This document shows, in pieces, positions 49,802 to 58,705 of a stretch of DNA of 64,000 nt (the first letter of the stretch is position 1; each line of letters opens with the position of its first letter). The stretch lies in contig CBFDBJ010000008.1 of the NCBI GenBank assembly GCA_965603015.1, positions 1 to 64,000 on the forward strand, in the 5' to 3' direction. The notes below the pieces were generated by a model, which was given only the letters and a program-made list of their open reading frames with translations, was not told where the DNA came from and ran no database searches. The DNA is from JAUWTJ01 sp965603015 (GTDB lineage Bacteria > Pseudomonadota > Alphaproteobacteria > M2410). Position numbers and translations under genes: made by a program.

Positions 49802-51262
49802 ATGTTCGGAAAACGCACTCCAGATGCCCCAGGGGGCGACCAGACCCGTTCGGTTCGCAAGAAGTCGGTCGAGGCGGGCGCTGGCGTGCCTGCCGAGGTC
49901 GAGGAGCTGGCTCCGCCGATTCCGGCGCCCAAACCTTCTCTTGAGAAAGACGCAACACCTGAGGATCCTTTTGTTGTCGAAGATCATTCGGAGGAGTATT
50001 TTCAGGTCAAATCGACGATCTTCAATGCGCTGATTGATACGATTGATCTGAGCCAGTTTGCCCAGTTGGACCAGGCAAGCGCGCGAGATGAAATTCGTGA
50101 TATCGTTCAGGAAATCATTGCGATCAAGAATGTCGTCATGAGTATCGCCGAGCAGGAAACTCTGCTGCAGGATATCTGCAACGATGTTCTTGGCTATGGA
50201 CCGCTTGAGCCTCTGCTTGCTCGCGACGATATCTCGGATATCATGGTCAATGGCGCCGGGCGCGTCTACATCGAAGTCAACGGCAAGATCCAGGTCACAA
50301 ACGTCCGGTTCCGGGACAATGGCCAATTGATGAATATCTGTCAGCGGATCGTGAGCCAGGTAGGTCGCCGGGTCGATGAGTCGAGCCCTATATGCGATGC
50401 GCGCTTGCTTGACGGTTCTCGGGTCAACGTTATTTCCGGCCCGCTCGCAATTGACGGCCCGGCGCTCACCATTCGGAAGTTCAAAAAAGACAAGCTCCAG
50501 ATGCAGGACCTTGTAACCTTTGGCTCGATATCGCCTGAAGGTGCGACGGTTCTCAATATTATTGGCGCGGTGCGTTGCAATGTCCTGATTTCCGGCGGTA
50601 CCGGTTCAGGTAAAACGACGCTCCTGAACTGTATGACAGCCTTTATCGACGAGGACGAGCGGATCATTACCTGTGAGGATGCGGCGGAGCTTCAGTTGCA
50701 GCAGCCCCATGTTGTGCGTCTCGAAACCCGCCCGGCCAATCTTGAAGGTTCCGGTGAAATAACCATGCGCGAACTGGTCAAGAACTGCCTTCGGATGCGT
50801 CCGGAGCGAATCATTGTTGGTGAAGTCCGGGGGCCTGAGGCCTTTGACCTTCTTCAGGCTATGAATACCGGTCATGACGGCTCGATGGGAACCCTGCACG
50901 CCAACTCGCCGCGTGAAGCGCTCAGTCGTCTCGAAAGCATGATTACGATGGGCGGCTTCAATTTGCCGTCAAAGACAATTCGCGACATGATTTGTGGTTC
51001 GATTGATATTGTTATTCAAGCGACGCGTCTGCGTGACGGATCGCGGCGTATTACTCATGTTACCGAGGTGCTGGGGACCGAGGGCGACGTCATTATCACA
51101 CAGGATCTGTTTATCTTTGAAATGGATGGTGAGGATGAAGCTGGCAACGTTAAAGGTAGACACAAATCGACCGGAATTGCGCGCCCGGCGTTCTGGGATC
51201 GCGCACGGTATTATGGCCGTGAGGCTGAACTTGCCATGGCGCTTGATGCGGCTGCTGACTAG
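49802..51262 (+). CDS. cpaF: Flp pilus assembly ATPase CpaF/TadA
   Basis: A 486-residue type II/IV secretion ATPase. The variable, charged N-terminus (about 80 residues) is followed by the N2 helical domain (VLGYGPLEPLLARDDISDIMVNG). The RecA-like motor has Walker A GGTGSGKTT (residues 265-273), an Asp box (ERIITCEDAAELQL), MRPERIIVGEVRGPEAFDLLQAMNTGHDGSMGTLHANSPREAL as Walker B and His boxes. CpaF is a hexamer that powers both extension and retraction of Flp pili at the inner membrane, acting on TadB and TadC. Length matches the family. Confidence 0.95.
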   Translation: MFGKRTPDAPGGDQTRSVRKKSVEAGAGVPAEVEELAPPIPAPKPSLEKDATPEDPFVVEDHSEEYFQVKSTIFNALIDTIDLSQFAQLDQASARDEIRDIVQEIIAIKNVVMSIAEQETLLQDICNDVLGYGPLEPLLARDDISDIMVNGAGRVYIEVNGKIQVTNVRFRDNGQLMNICQRIVSQVGRRVDESSPICDARLLDGSRVNVISGPLAIDGPALTIRKFKKDKLQMQDLVTFGSISPEGATVLNIIGAVRCNVLISGGTGSGKTTLLNCMTAFIDEDERIITCEDAAELQLQQPHVVRLETRPANLEGSGEITMRELVKNCLRMRPERIIVGEVRGPEAFDLLQAMNTGHDGSMGTLHANSPREALSRLESMITMGGFNLPSKTIRDMICGSIDIVIQATRLRDGSRRITHVTEVLGTEGDVIITQDLFIFEMDGEDEAGNVKGRHKSTGIARPAFWDRARYYGREAELAMALDAAAD

Positions 51263-51299
51263 GGCAGCATTGTGAGCTGAAAGAGAATGAGGAATTCGA

Positions 51300-52292
51300 A
51301 TGTCATCATCTGATATCACCTTTATCTTTGTGATCCTGACAGGCACAGTCAGTGTTCTGGCTCTGGGCTACGTGTTCTTTGGACAGGCGGCCACCGCCCG
51401 GGCCAAGACGTCGAAGCGCCTGCAGGCCATAGCGCAACCGGGTAAGGAAAAGAAATCCCGGTTTAGCGGCGATGCCATCAAGGAGCGCCGCAAGGCTGTT
51501 CAGGATACACTTGATGAGCTGGAGGAGCGCCAGAAGGAGCAAAAGCAAAGACTGTCGCTCAGAGTGCAAATTGATCAGGCGGGACTTGAGATTTCCGAAC
51601 GAACGTTCTGGATCATGTCCGCAGGGTGTGGTGCCGTTCTTGCCGCGCTTATTTCTGTTACGGGGCAAGGTCCCATCGCTATTGCCCTCGGAGGTCTTGT
51701 TGGTGTCATTGGACTACCGCGCTGGGTTCTTTCCTTCCTGCGCACGAGGCGTCAGAAAAAGTTCACCGAAGAGTTTGCCAATGCGCTTGATGTGATTGTG
51801 CGCGGTGTAAAGTCCGGCTTGCCGCTCAATGAATGCCTCAAGATTATTGCGCATGAGTCCGCGCAACCGGTTCGTGGTGAGTTTGCTCTTGTGACGGACG
51901 GGCAAAAGGTCGGCATACCTCTGGAGCAGTCGCTGCAAATGCTGTTTGAGCGGATGCCGATTGCCGAGGTTAATTTCTTCATGATTGTGCTGATTATTCA
52001 ACAATCTGCGGGCGGTAATCTATCCGAGGCTCTTGGCAATCTTTCCGATGTTCTGAGATCTCGCAAACAGATGCGCGCAAAAATCCAGGCTATGTCGTCT
52101 GAGGCCAAATCCTCTGCCATGATTATTGGGTCTCTGCCGCCGGGTGTTGCCGGTCTGGTTTATATGACGTCGCCGGAGTATATGATTACCTTGTTCACGT
52201 CCGAGCCCGGGCACATAATGCTGGGTCTGAGCGCGGTGTGGATGTCGACCGGTATTCTTGTGATGCGCAAGATGATCAATTTCAACTTTTAG
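51300..52292 (+). CDS. tadB: Type II secretion F-family inner-membrane protein TadB (CpaG)
   Basis: A 330-residue platform protein with an N-terminal helix (residues 8-27) and basic linker. Then comes the T2SSF domain: helix pair at about 107-125 and 132-150, FAEEFANALDVIVRGVKSGLPLNECL (cytoplasmic helical bundle) and MIVLIIQQSAGGNLSEALGNLSDVLRSRKQMRAKI. It ends with two C-terminal helices (GSLPPGVAGLVYM, MLGLSAVWMSTGILVMRKM). It is a homologue of PilC/GspF that couples CpaF motion to pilin addition. It is in one operon with cpaF and tadC, with 37 and 14 bp gaps. Confidence 0.92.
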   Translation: MSSSDITFIFVILTGTVSVLALGYVFFGQAATARAKTSKRLQAIAQPGKEKKSRFSGDAIKERRKAVQDTLDELEERQKEQKQRLSLRVQIDQAGLEISERTFWIMSAGCGAVLAALISVTGQGPIAIALGGLVGVIGLPRWVLSFLRTRRQKKFTEEFANALDVIVRGVKSGLPLNECLKIIAHESAQPVRGEFALVTDGQKVGIPLEQSLQMLFERMPIAEVNFFMIVLIIQQSAGGNLSEALGNLSDVLRSRKQMRAKIQAMSSEAKSSAMIIGSLPPGVAGLVYMTSPEYMITLFTSEPGHIMLGLSAVWMSTGILVMRKMINFNF

Positions 52293-52306
52293 TGACAGGT
52301 TTTTCG

Positions 52307-53278
52307 ATGGGACGTTTGATCAATTTCTTTTATGACCCTCAGCTTCTGTTGACGCTGCTTGTTGCGGTCGCGGCTTTCGCTTCAATCATAACCATTGCGA
52401 TGCCATGGCTGGCGCGTGACAAGTTGAATGACCGCCTTAAGTCCGTTGCCAATCGGCGCGAGGAGCTGCGCAAGCAGCAGCGGCAGGAATTGTCAAAGAC
52501 GAAGACCGGAGCGCGGTTGCGGCACAAGTCAGACGGGTTCTACAAGGAATTTGTTGAAAGGCTCAATCTGCGGGAAATTCTTGAGGGTCCGGAAACAAGA
52601 ATGAGGCTGGCGCAAGCCGGTTTTCGTGGGCCAGGGCCGGTTTTTACTTTTGTCTTTTTCCGTGTCGTTATGCCGCCGGTCGTGTTTGCCCTGGTGCTCG
52701 CCTATCTGTTTCTCCTGAACGATTTTGGCTATCCTGTCGGAAAGCGCTTTTTGATGGCGGGCGGCGGGGCTGTCTTCGGGTTTTTCCTGCCGAATATCTT
52801 TATCAAGAACCTGGCTCAGCGCCGTCAGGAAACTATTTTTGCATCGTTTCCCGATGCCCTCGATCTGCTTCTCATCTGTGTGGAGTCAGGCATGTCCATT
52901 GAAGCGGCCTTCGCTAAAGTGACTCAGGAGATCGGCGCGCAATCTGTCCCGCTGGCAGAAGAGCTTGGTCTGACGACGGCTGAACTGTCGTATTTGCCAG
53001 AGCGCCGTATGGCCTACGAAAATCTTGGTGAGCGGACGGGCCATCCTGGTATCAAGGCGGTCTGTACATCGCTTATTCAGGCGGAGCGCTACGGGACACC
53101 CGTCGGGCAGGCCCTGCGTGTTATGGCGCAGGAAAACCGGCAAATGCGGATGAATATCGCGGAGAAGAAGGCGGCCTCGCTGCCTGCCAAACTGACCGTG
53201 CCCATGATTGCGTTTTTCCTGCCGGTCCTTTTTGTGGTGATTTTGGGACCTGCAGCTATCAAATTGATGTGGAGTTGA
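52307..53278 (+). CDS. tadC: Type II secretion F-family inner-membrane protein TadC (CpaH)
   Basis: A 323-residue second platform protein with helix 1 (residues about 11-36), a long basic coiled linker (LKSVANRREELRKQQRQEL) and the helix pair at about 105-145. The T2SSF bundle follows: FPDALDLLLICVESGMSIEAAFAKVTQEIG and IQAERYGTPVGQALRVMAQENRQMRM. It ends in AAIKLMWS. Together with TadB it forms the inner-membrane rotor of the Tad machine. The ATG at 52307 is preferred over an overlapping frame start at 52238 because it begins with the hydrophobic helix and CAGG lies upstream. It closes the plus-strand pilus operon and is followed by a strong terminator. Confidence 0.92.
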   Translation: MGRLINFFYDPQLLLTLLVAVAAFASIITIAMPWLARDKLNDRLKSVANRREELRKQQRQELSKTKTGARLRHKSDGFYKEFVERLNLREILEGPETRMRLAQAGFRGPGPVFTFVFFRVVMPPVVFALVLAYLFLLNDFGYPVGKRFLMAGGGAVFGFFLPNIFIKNLAQRRQETIFASFPDALDLLLICVESGMSIEAAFAKVTQEIGAQSVPLAEELGLTTAELSYLPERRMAYENLGERTGHPGIKAVCTSLIQAERYGTPVGQALRVMAQENRQMRMNIAEKKAASLPAKLTVPMIAFFLPVLFVVILGPAAIKLMWS

Positions 53279-53322
53279 TCGGTCCTGCCACGAGGCGGAC
53301 CTGGACTTTGCCATGCCAAATG

Positions 53323-53362
53323 AAAAAACCCGCCTGAGGTCTTTGCCTCAGGCGGTTTTTTT
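53323..53362 (+). terminator. Bidirectional terminator, end of pilus operon
   Basis: A 10-bp stem CCGCCTGAGG/CCTCAGGCGG (53330-53339 with 53346-53355), six A before and seven T after. It serves tadC and the convergent tadD-like gene. Confidence 0.93.
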
Positions 53363-53385
53363 ATCTTTCCTTCAAGTAAGCCCCG

Positions 53386-54219
53386 TCAGGACGGCATGTT
53401 TTCTGGCATGGTGGCATCGTAGTCGCCGTCTGTCGGGCGGCGCCAGCGCGCAGGCTGTGTCAGGAGGGACCGCAGATAGGCCATGTTTTCCTCGACGGTT
53501 GCCGGTGGCAGGTAGGCGCGGGCGATGCGCTCGGATTCTTCAAAGTCGCCCTTGAGACCAACGATGAGGGCAAGGTTGAGATTGACCTCACTGGTCGCGT
53601 CAGGATGGGTAACCGCCCTGCGGAGCATATTCTCGGCTTCGCCAAGGCGCCCTTGCGTGGCAAGTGACAGACCGTAGTTGGCCAGGACAACGGGATTGCC
53701 CGGCGAATAGGTCAGGGCCATTTGATAGGCATCCTGAGCCTTTTGATGGTCTGCCAACTGATCCAGAGCAATGCCGCGCGCCGACATGATGCTCCAGTCA
53801 GACGGTAGCTTGCTTGACGCCTGTTCGAGCAGTTTCAGTCCTTCTTTCGGTGATCCACGTTCGATCAACGTCTTGCCCATTTCGGACAGCAGATAGGGGT
53901 CATTGGCGGCGACAGCGGTTGCACGCAGCAAGACACCGAGGGACTCGTCATATTTCTTCTCTCTGCGCAATTGACGCGAAAGGCCGACGGCCGCGTTGAT
54001 GTCGTGTGGATTGGCCTTGAATCTTTCGGCCCAGCGCTGCACGGCCGGAGACGTCGGGGTCTTTTGGGAGGTTTCGGAATATCGAGGCGCGTCGAGGGAC
54101 GCCATGTCGTTACTTTGCGTCGTCTGGCAGGCGCTCACCGCCAGGCAGGCAACAGCTAATGCTGCCCCGCGAAAGATCCTGGTGCTGCCGAGAAGGTCGG
54201 TTTTGAAATTTTGCGCCAT
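53386..54219 (-). CDS. TadD-like TPR lipoprotein
   Basis: A 277-residue lipoprotein (lipobox AVSAC, C31) followed by about five tetratricopeptide-like helix pairs (for example LLRATAVAANDPYLLSEMGKTLIERG, AYQMALTYSPGNPVVLANYGLSL, AENMLRRAVTHPDATSEVNLNLALI). TadD proteins help assemble the secretin, like pilotin PilF. The position at the end of the cpa operon, but on the opposite strand, fits that role. The ATG at 54219 is used; a GTG five codons upstream is in frame. The C-terminal WRRPTDGDYDATMPENM is unusual. It has its own promoter in the 240-bp gap upstream of the aminopeptidase gene. Confidence 0.82.
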   Translation of the reverse strand: MAQNFKTDLLGSTRIFRGAALAVACLAVSACQTTQSNDMASLDAPRYSETSQKTPTSPAVQRWAERFKANPHDINAAVGLSRQLRREKKYDESLGVLLRATAVAANDPYLLSEMGKTLIERGSPKEGLKLLEQASSKLPSDWSIMSARGIALDQLADHQKAQDAYQMALTYSPGNPVVLANYGLSLATQGRLGEAENMLRRAVTHPDATSEVNLNLALIVGLKGDFEESERIARAYLPPATVEENMAYLRSLLTQPARWRRPTDGDYDATMPENMPS

Positions 54220-54461
54220 GCCTGGTCCGATCACAATGATTTACCTTAACAAAGAGTATCCCAGCCAAATTCCAACAAACCTTTAATTCTATTGAAGAAT
54301 TTTGAGAATTTGCCATATGATCCGAGGCGATAAATTCGTCGCGGAAGACCTGTCTGGTCAACCGGTATGGCGACGATGGGGAAGGTTGAAGCGGGTCTTT
54401 CAGAGAGCTACTGTGACGATCTATTGTGCCCCTGACCGTTTTGGAAAAGAAAGAATGCCCC

Positions 54462-55853
54462 GTGCTTGAAATATTTGCCAGCCGCAGCGATGCTGCCCAC
54501 ATCGTTCACCTTGTCTCGTCAGATCAATCGGCATCCGATCTTGAAGGCTTGCCTGCACAGGCAAAGACCTTTGCCGGTGTTGCGGGCTTTGTCGGAGAGT
54601 CCGGGCGCATTCTTTATGTCCCGGCTGACGACGGCACTCTTGCACGCGTGCTCTACGGCATCGGAGATGGACGCGACCCATTCATCCTTGCAGGTCTGTC
54701 CAGTGCGCTCGTCCCGGGCGACTATGAACTTGCAGGACTGAAAGACGAAGAGGGTGCCAGGGCGGCTCTGGCCTGGGCCTTTGGGGCCTATGACTTTGAT
54801 GTCTACAAATCGTCCAACAGGGCTTCGGCGAAAAAAGATGGCGCCCTGGCGCGCCTCGTCTTGCCTCAGGGCGTTGATGGAGAGAGGGTTTCGATTGTCG
54901 CACGCGGCGCCGCGCTCGCCCGGGACCTTGTGAATACGCCGTCGAGTGATATGGGGCCGGAGGAGCTGGCCGGCGCTGCCGAAGCGCTTGCGGCGCGATG
55001 CGGTGCGCAACTGGTCGTGACGGTCGGGGATGATTTGCTCACAGAAAATCATCCCATGATTCATGCGGTCGGCCGTGCCTCTGACCGGCTTCCCCGGCTG
55101 ATCGATATGCACTGGGGCGATGAACGTGCTGCGAAGATTACCCTTGTTGGTAAAGGGGTTTGTTTCGATACCGGTGGTCTCAATCTGAAGCCTGGCGGCT
55201 CGATGGCCCTGATGAAAAAGGATATGGGCGGCGCGGCGAATGTCCTTGGTCTTGCTTCCATGATTATGGAGGCCAACTTAAATGTTCGCCTCAGGGTCCT
55301 TGTTCCGGCGGTTGAAAATTCAATTTCCGGAAATGCCTTTCGCCCCGGCGACGTTCTGAAAAGTCGCAAGGGTCTTTCGGTCGAGATCGGCAATACCGAT
55401 GCCGAGGGTCGGCTGGTGCTGGGTGATGCGTTGACGCTTGGCTGTGAGGATAAACCTGACCTGCTTGTTGATATGGCGACCCTTACCGGCGCGGCCCGGG
55501 TTGCGCTTGGTCCGGAGCTGCCGCCGTTCTATACAGATGATGAGGCGCTGGCTGCAGAAATTTCCAAAGCTGCAGGCGATGTGGACGATCCGGTGTGGCG
55601 CATGCCGTTGTGGCAGCCCTATGCGGATGGGCTGAAGTCACAGGTCGCGGATATCAATCACATAACAAAAGATGGTTTTGCCGGTTCGGTTACGGCGGCG
55701 CTGTTCCTGCAAAAGTTCGTCGAGCCGGAGATCTCGTGGGTGCATTTTGATATTTTCGGATGGAACCCGAGTGCGCGCCCCGGGCGCAAGATCGGCGGCG
55801 AGGCACAGGCCATTCGGGCGCTGTTTGACCTTTTGTCCAGACGTTATGGTTAA
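54462..55853 (+). CDS. M17 family leucyl aminopeptidase
   Basis: A 463-residue zinc/manganese aminopeptidase of the PepA family. The N-terminal macro-like domain (about residues 1-140) is followed by the catalytic domain with GKGVCFDTGGLNLKP, SMALMKKDMGGAA, the signature NTDAEGRLVLGDAL (residues about 310-325) and LTGAARVALG. It ends with ASVTAAL-like GSVTAALFLQ and FGWNPSARPGRKIGGEAQA. It removes N-terminal residues from peptides in the cytoplasm. The GTG at 54462 is preferred: GGAAAAGAAAG lies 8 nt upstream and VLEIFASRSDAA matches the usual family N-terminus. A GTG at 54426 is the alternative. Confidence 0.9.
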   Translation: MLEIFASRSDAAHIVHLVSSDQSASDLEGLPAQAKTFAGVAGFVGESGRILYVPADDGTLARVLYGIGDGRDPFILAGLSSALVPGDYELAGLKDEEGARAALAWAFGAYDFDVYKSSNRASAKKDGALARLVLPQGVDGERVSIVARGAALARDLVNTPSSDMGPEELAGAAEALAARCGAQLVVTVGDDLLTENHPMIHAVGRASDRLPRLIDMHWGDERAAKITLVGKGVCFDTGGLNLKPGGSMALMKKDMGGAANVLGLASMIMEANLNVRLRVLVPAVENSISGNAFRPGDVLKSRKGLSVEIGNTDAEGRLVLGDALTLGCEDKPDLLVDMATLTGAARVALGPELPPFYTDDEALAAEISKAAGDVDDPVWRMPLWQPYADGLKSQVADINHITKDGFAGSVTAALFLQKFVEPEISWVHFDIFGWNPSARPGRKIGGEAQAIRALFDLLSRRYG

Positions 55854-55929
55854 AAGCTGTTAACCGGTTCTTCACCTTGGGAGCCTAGCCTGTCGAAACG
55901 GTTGCGAAACGTCTTTAGAGGCCCCTCCC

Positions 55930-56286
55930 ATGGAAATGCAGGAAAACACAGCACTTGAAGCGCTCGGGTTCTGGCGCTCGGTAACACTGGAATCGGTTCG
56001 CCGCGAGGCACCGGACCTGACTGCCAGACAGATGGCCTTGTTGCTGACGGTCTATCTGACCGAGGCGCCGCACACAGTGCGCGGCCTTGCCGGTCAGCTT
56101 AAAGCGTCAAAGCCGGCCATCACCCGGGCACTGGATACACTGGGGCAGATGGGTCTGGTCAAGCGCAAGCGCGATGACGCCGACAAGCGTAATGTGCTGG
56201 TCCAGAGAACCGTCCAGGGCTCGGTTTATCTGCGTGATTTTGCCGACATCATCCAGTCCGGTGCAACCCTGGCTGTCCCGCAATAG
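55930..56286 (+). CDS. MarR-type transcriptional regulator
   Basis: A 118-residue winged-helix protein: the N-terminal helix (EALGFWRSVTLESVRR), TARQMALLLTVYL, then the helix-turn-helix TVRGLAGQLKASKPAITRALDTLGQMGLVKRKRDDADKRNVLV (about residues 56-98) with the DxRxx wing of MarR proteins. The domain is short and lacks the long C-terminal dimerisation helix, so it may dimerise only through N- and C-terminal short helices. The target is unknown; the adjacent genes are the aminopeptidase (upstream) and the convergent cytochrome c. GGCCCCTCCC precedes the ATG, with no clear Shine-Dalgarno. Confidence 0.85.
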   Translation: MEMQENTALEALGFWRSVTLESVRREAPDLTARQMALLLTVYLTEAPHTVRGLAGQLKASKPAITRALDTLGQMGLVKRKRDDADKRNVLVQRTVQGSVYLRDFADIIQSGATLAVPQ

Positions 56287-56296
56287 GGCTCCTGTT

Positions 56297-56866
56297 TTAT
56301 TGAAGCGTCTTCACAAAGGCGATGACGTCGGCTCGTTCCTGTTCTTTTTTGGTCTTCAGGCTCATTTTCGAGCCCTTCACAAAAGCCTTCGGGTCGGCCA
56401 GGAACGTATCAAGATCTGCATCTGACCAGGCGCCGCCCATTGCCTTGATATTGGCGGAGTACTTGTAGCCTTCCGCCGCGGCGCGGCCGCGAACCATTAC
56501 ACCAAACAGATTTGGGCCAACCTTGTGGCCTTCACCGGATCCGAACGTGTGGCAGGTGCCGCACTTCTTTTTGGCTGTCTTGGCGCCTGCAGCAGCATCG
56601 CCGACCAGAGCGGCCACGACTTCGGCAGCATGTTCGCCTGTCATGTCATCCGCTGCCCCGTCTTCATGGTCGGTATTGGCCTGATGATCCATCGGCTCGT
56701 GAGCGGTGTCGCCCATACCGGCATCACCCGCATCAGCGACATGTTCGGTGGTAGCGTGCTCGCCGCTGGAGCCTCCCAGCATGTCGCCAATCAGATTGAT
56801 GCTGAAAATTCCGAGATAGGCAAAGCCAAGGGCCATCCCGATTTTGATCCAAAGTGGTGTATGCAT
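56297..56866 (-). CDS. Membrane-anchored cytochrome c (CycM/c-552-like)
   Basis: A 189-residue protein with an N-terminal membrane anchor (residues about 7-29). A 50-residue His/Asp/Glu/Thr-rich linker follows (EHATTEHVADAGDAG, HEPMDHQANTDHED). The class I cytochrome c domain has haem site C102-GTC-H106 and the usual GHKVGPNLFG and YSANIKAMGGAWSDADLDTFLADP. The Met ligand is in KGSKMS. It transfers electrons between the bc1 complex and oxidases at the inner membrane. The acidic His-rich linker is unusual. It is divergent from kdsB, the arrangement seen in Rhizobium relatives. The ATG at 56866 follows GGAGAG. Confidence 0.9.
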   Translation of the reverse strand: MHTPLWIKIGMALGFAYLGIFSINLIGDMLGGSSGEHATTEHVADAGDAGMGDTAHEPMDHQANTDHEDGAADDMTGEHAAEVVAALVGDAAAGAKTAKKKCGTCHTFGSGEGHKVGPNLFGVMVRGRAAAEGYKYSANIKAMGGAWSDADLDTFLADPKAFVKGSKMSLKTKKEQERADVIAFVKTLQ

Positions 56867-57021
56867 GAAGTCTCTCCGGCCTGAATTCTTGAGCAGAATT
56901 GTATTATTTGCGCGGGCGCGCGCGATTTGTGATAGTGCGGCGCGGAATGTAACGACAGGAGCCTCCTGAAGCAAGCCCGGATGGGACGCTAATCTTGCAG
57001 GATCAGGGCGGAATTGAGCCG

Positions 57022-57759
57022 ATGAACCCGATTGTGATTATACCGGCGCGGCTGGCCTCGACCCGGCTGCCCGACAAGCCGCTGGCCGATATCGGCGGCG
57101 CGCCGATGATTGTCCAGGTGGTGCGCCGGGCCGAAGAGGCCGGGCTTGGCCCGGTCTTTGTGGCGGCGGGCGACGCGGCCATTGTGGATGCCGTCGAGGC
57201 TGCGGGCGGACGGGCGATCTTGACAGACCCGGATTTACCCTCCGGCTCGGACAGGATCTGGCAGGCGCTGCAGAGGATTGACCCGGACGGCGCGCACGAT
57301 GTGATTATCAATCTGCAGGGCGACCTGCCGACGATTTCATCGCCAGTGCTGAAGGCGATCATGGAGCCGCTGCAAGACCCTTGCGTCGATATTGCAACCC
57401 TGGTGGCCGAGATCACCGATCCTGAAGAGGCGACCAACCCGAATGTCTGCAAGGCGATTGTCTCAAGAGTTGAGGGTAGTGCGTCGGGGCGGGCGCTCTA
57501 TTTTACCCGCGCGACGGCGCCGAGCGGCGACGGGCCGCTCTATCATCACATCGGGATCTACGGCTATCGACGCGCGGCGCTTGAGCGGTTTGTTTCGCTG
57601 CCGCCATCGCCGCTGGAAAAGCGCGAGCGGCTTGAGCAATTGCGCGCGCTTGAAGACGGCATGACGGTCGGTGTCAGGATTGTTGATGAGGTGCCGGCCG
57701 GGGTGGATACCGAAGACGACCTTGCCAGGGCGAGACGGGAAATTGTGCGGTTCGCATAA
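57022..57759 (+). CDS. kdsB: 3-deoxy-manno-octulosonate cytidylyltransferase
   Basis: A 245-residue nucleotidyltransferase starting MNPIVIIPARLASTRLPDKPLADIGGAPMI. It has the CTP-binding signature PARxxSTRLPxKPL, followed by LTDPDLPSGSDRIWQAL and INLQGDLPTISS. It activates Kdo as CMP-Kdo for lipopolysaccharide inner core synthesis. In most homologues the loop TxxxHxSGTDR is seen; here it is TDPDLPSGSDR, a plausible alphaproteobacterial form. Length is normal. The next gene, pheA, is 25 bp away. Confidence 0.93.
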   Translation: MNPIVIIPARLASTRLPDKPLADIGGAPMIVQVVRRAEEAGLGPVFVAAGDAAIVDAVEAAGGRAILTDPDLPSGSDRIWQALQRIDPDGAHDVIINLQGDLPTISSPVLKAIMEPLQDPCVDIATLVAEITDPEEATNPNVCKAIVSRVEGSASGRALYFTRATAPSGDGPLYHHIGIYGYRRAALERFVSLPPSPLEKRERLEQLRALEDGMTVGVRIVDEVPAGVDTEDDLARARREIVRFA

Positions 57760-57784
57760 GAAAAGAAAGTGAAGGAGTATCGAC

Positions 57785-58621
57785 GTGGACAAGATCGCGT
57801 TTCAGGGTGAACTCGGGGCCAACTCGGATATGGCCTGCCGGAAGTATTTCCCGGATATGGAGCCGATGCCGTGCCAGACCTTTCAGGCGGCGCTGGATGC
57901 GATCCAGTCCGGGGTTGCCAAATATGGCATGATCCCGGTGGAAAACTCGGTTGCGGGCCGGGTCGCGGATATCCATCACCTGTTGCCACAGGTTAAACTC
58001 TTCATTGTCGGCGAGCGGTTTGCGCCGATTAATCATCAGTTGATGGGGGTCCCCGGGGCCGACCCGAAGGGCTTTAAAACGGTGATTTCCCACGTCCATG
58101 CGCTGGGCCAGTGCCGGGTGAAAATTGGTCAAAGGGGTCTTAAACCTGTGGTCGTGCTGGATACGGCCGGCGCGGCGCGGGAGGTTTCAGAGACCAAAGA
58201 CCCGACCCTTGTTGCCATTGCCTCATCGCTTGCTGCTGAAATTTACGGCTTGCAGGTCTTTGAAAATGAAATGGAAGACGCGGTCCACAATACGACGCGG
58301 TTCCTTGTTATGGCGAGCGAGCCTGATGACGCAGAACCTGAAGTCGAAAAGGTCATGACATCGATTATATTCCGGGTAAGGAATGTACCGGCCTCGCTCT
58401 ACAAGGCGCTCGGAGGCTTTGCCACCAACGGCGTCAATGTTACCAAGCTTGAAAGCTATCAAATCGAGGGCAGCTTCAACGCGACGCAGTTTTATGCCGA
58501 CGTTTCGGGTCATCCGTCTGACCGGTCCGTGCGACTGGCGCTGGAGGAGCTGAAGTTCTTTACATCAGAACTGACGGTGCTCGGGGTCTATCCGGCCGAT
58601 CCGTTCCGGGATCAAATGTAA
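57785..58621 (+). CDS. pheA: Prephenate dehydratase
   Basis: A 278-residue enzyme with the PDT domain (KIAFQGELGANSDMACRKYFP at the start; GMIPVENSVAGRVADIHHLL; and the VATTRFLV-like TTRFLVMA near residue 175). A C-terminal ACT regulatory domain follows (SIIFRVRNVPASLYKALGGFATNGVNVTKLESYQ) with the Glu-Ser-x-Pro-like ES motif for Phe binding. It converts prephenate to phenylpyruvate and is inhibited by phenylalanine. It starts at GTG 57785 with AAGGAG 8 nt upstream. It is the monofunctional form, with no chorismate mutase domain, as usual for alphaproteobacteria. Confidence 0.94.
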   Translation: MDKIAFQGELGANSDMACRKYFPDMEPMPCQTFQAALDAIQSGVAKYGMIPVENSVAGRVADIHHLLPQVKLFIVGERFAPINHQLMGVPGADPKGFKTVISHVHALGQCRVKIGQRGLKPVVVLDTAGAAREVSETKDPTLVAIASSLAAEIYGLQVFENEMEDAVHNTTRFLVMASEPDDAEPEVEKVMTSIIFRVRNVPASLYKALGGFATNGVNVTKLESYQIEGSFNATQFYADVSGHPSDRSVRLALEELKFFTSELTVLGVYPADPFRDQM

Positions 58622-58705
58622 GGCGGAGAATGGTCCGCTTCCTGGGTCTTGACGTTTTCCCCGAGGCAGGCAAGCCTGTGAAAATCAGGAAAAGGTCATT
58701 TGTGC

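Noticed and set aside
55850..55863. TTAA-N6-TTAA before the MarR gene, considered as a CtrA site
   Set aside because: Spacing is six, not seven, bases, and the first TTAA overlaps the stop of the aminopeptidase gene.
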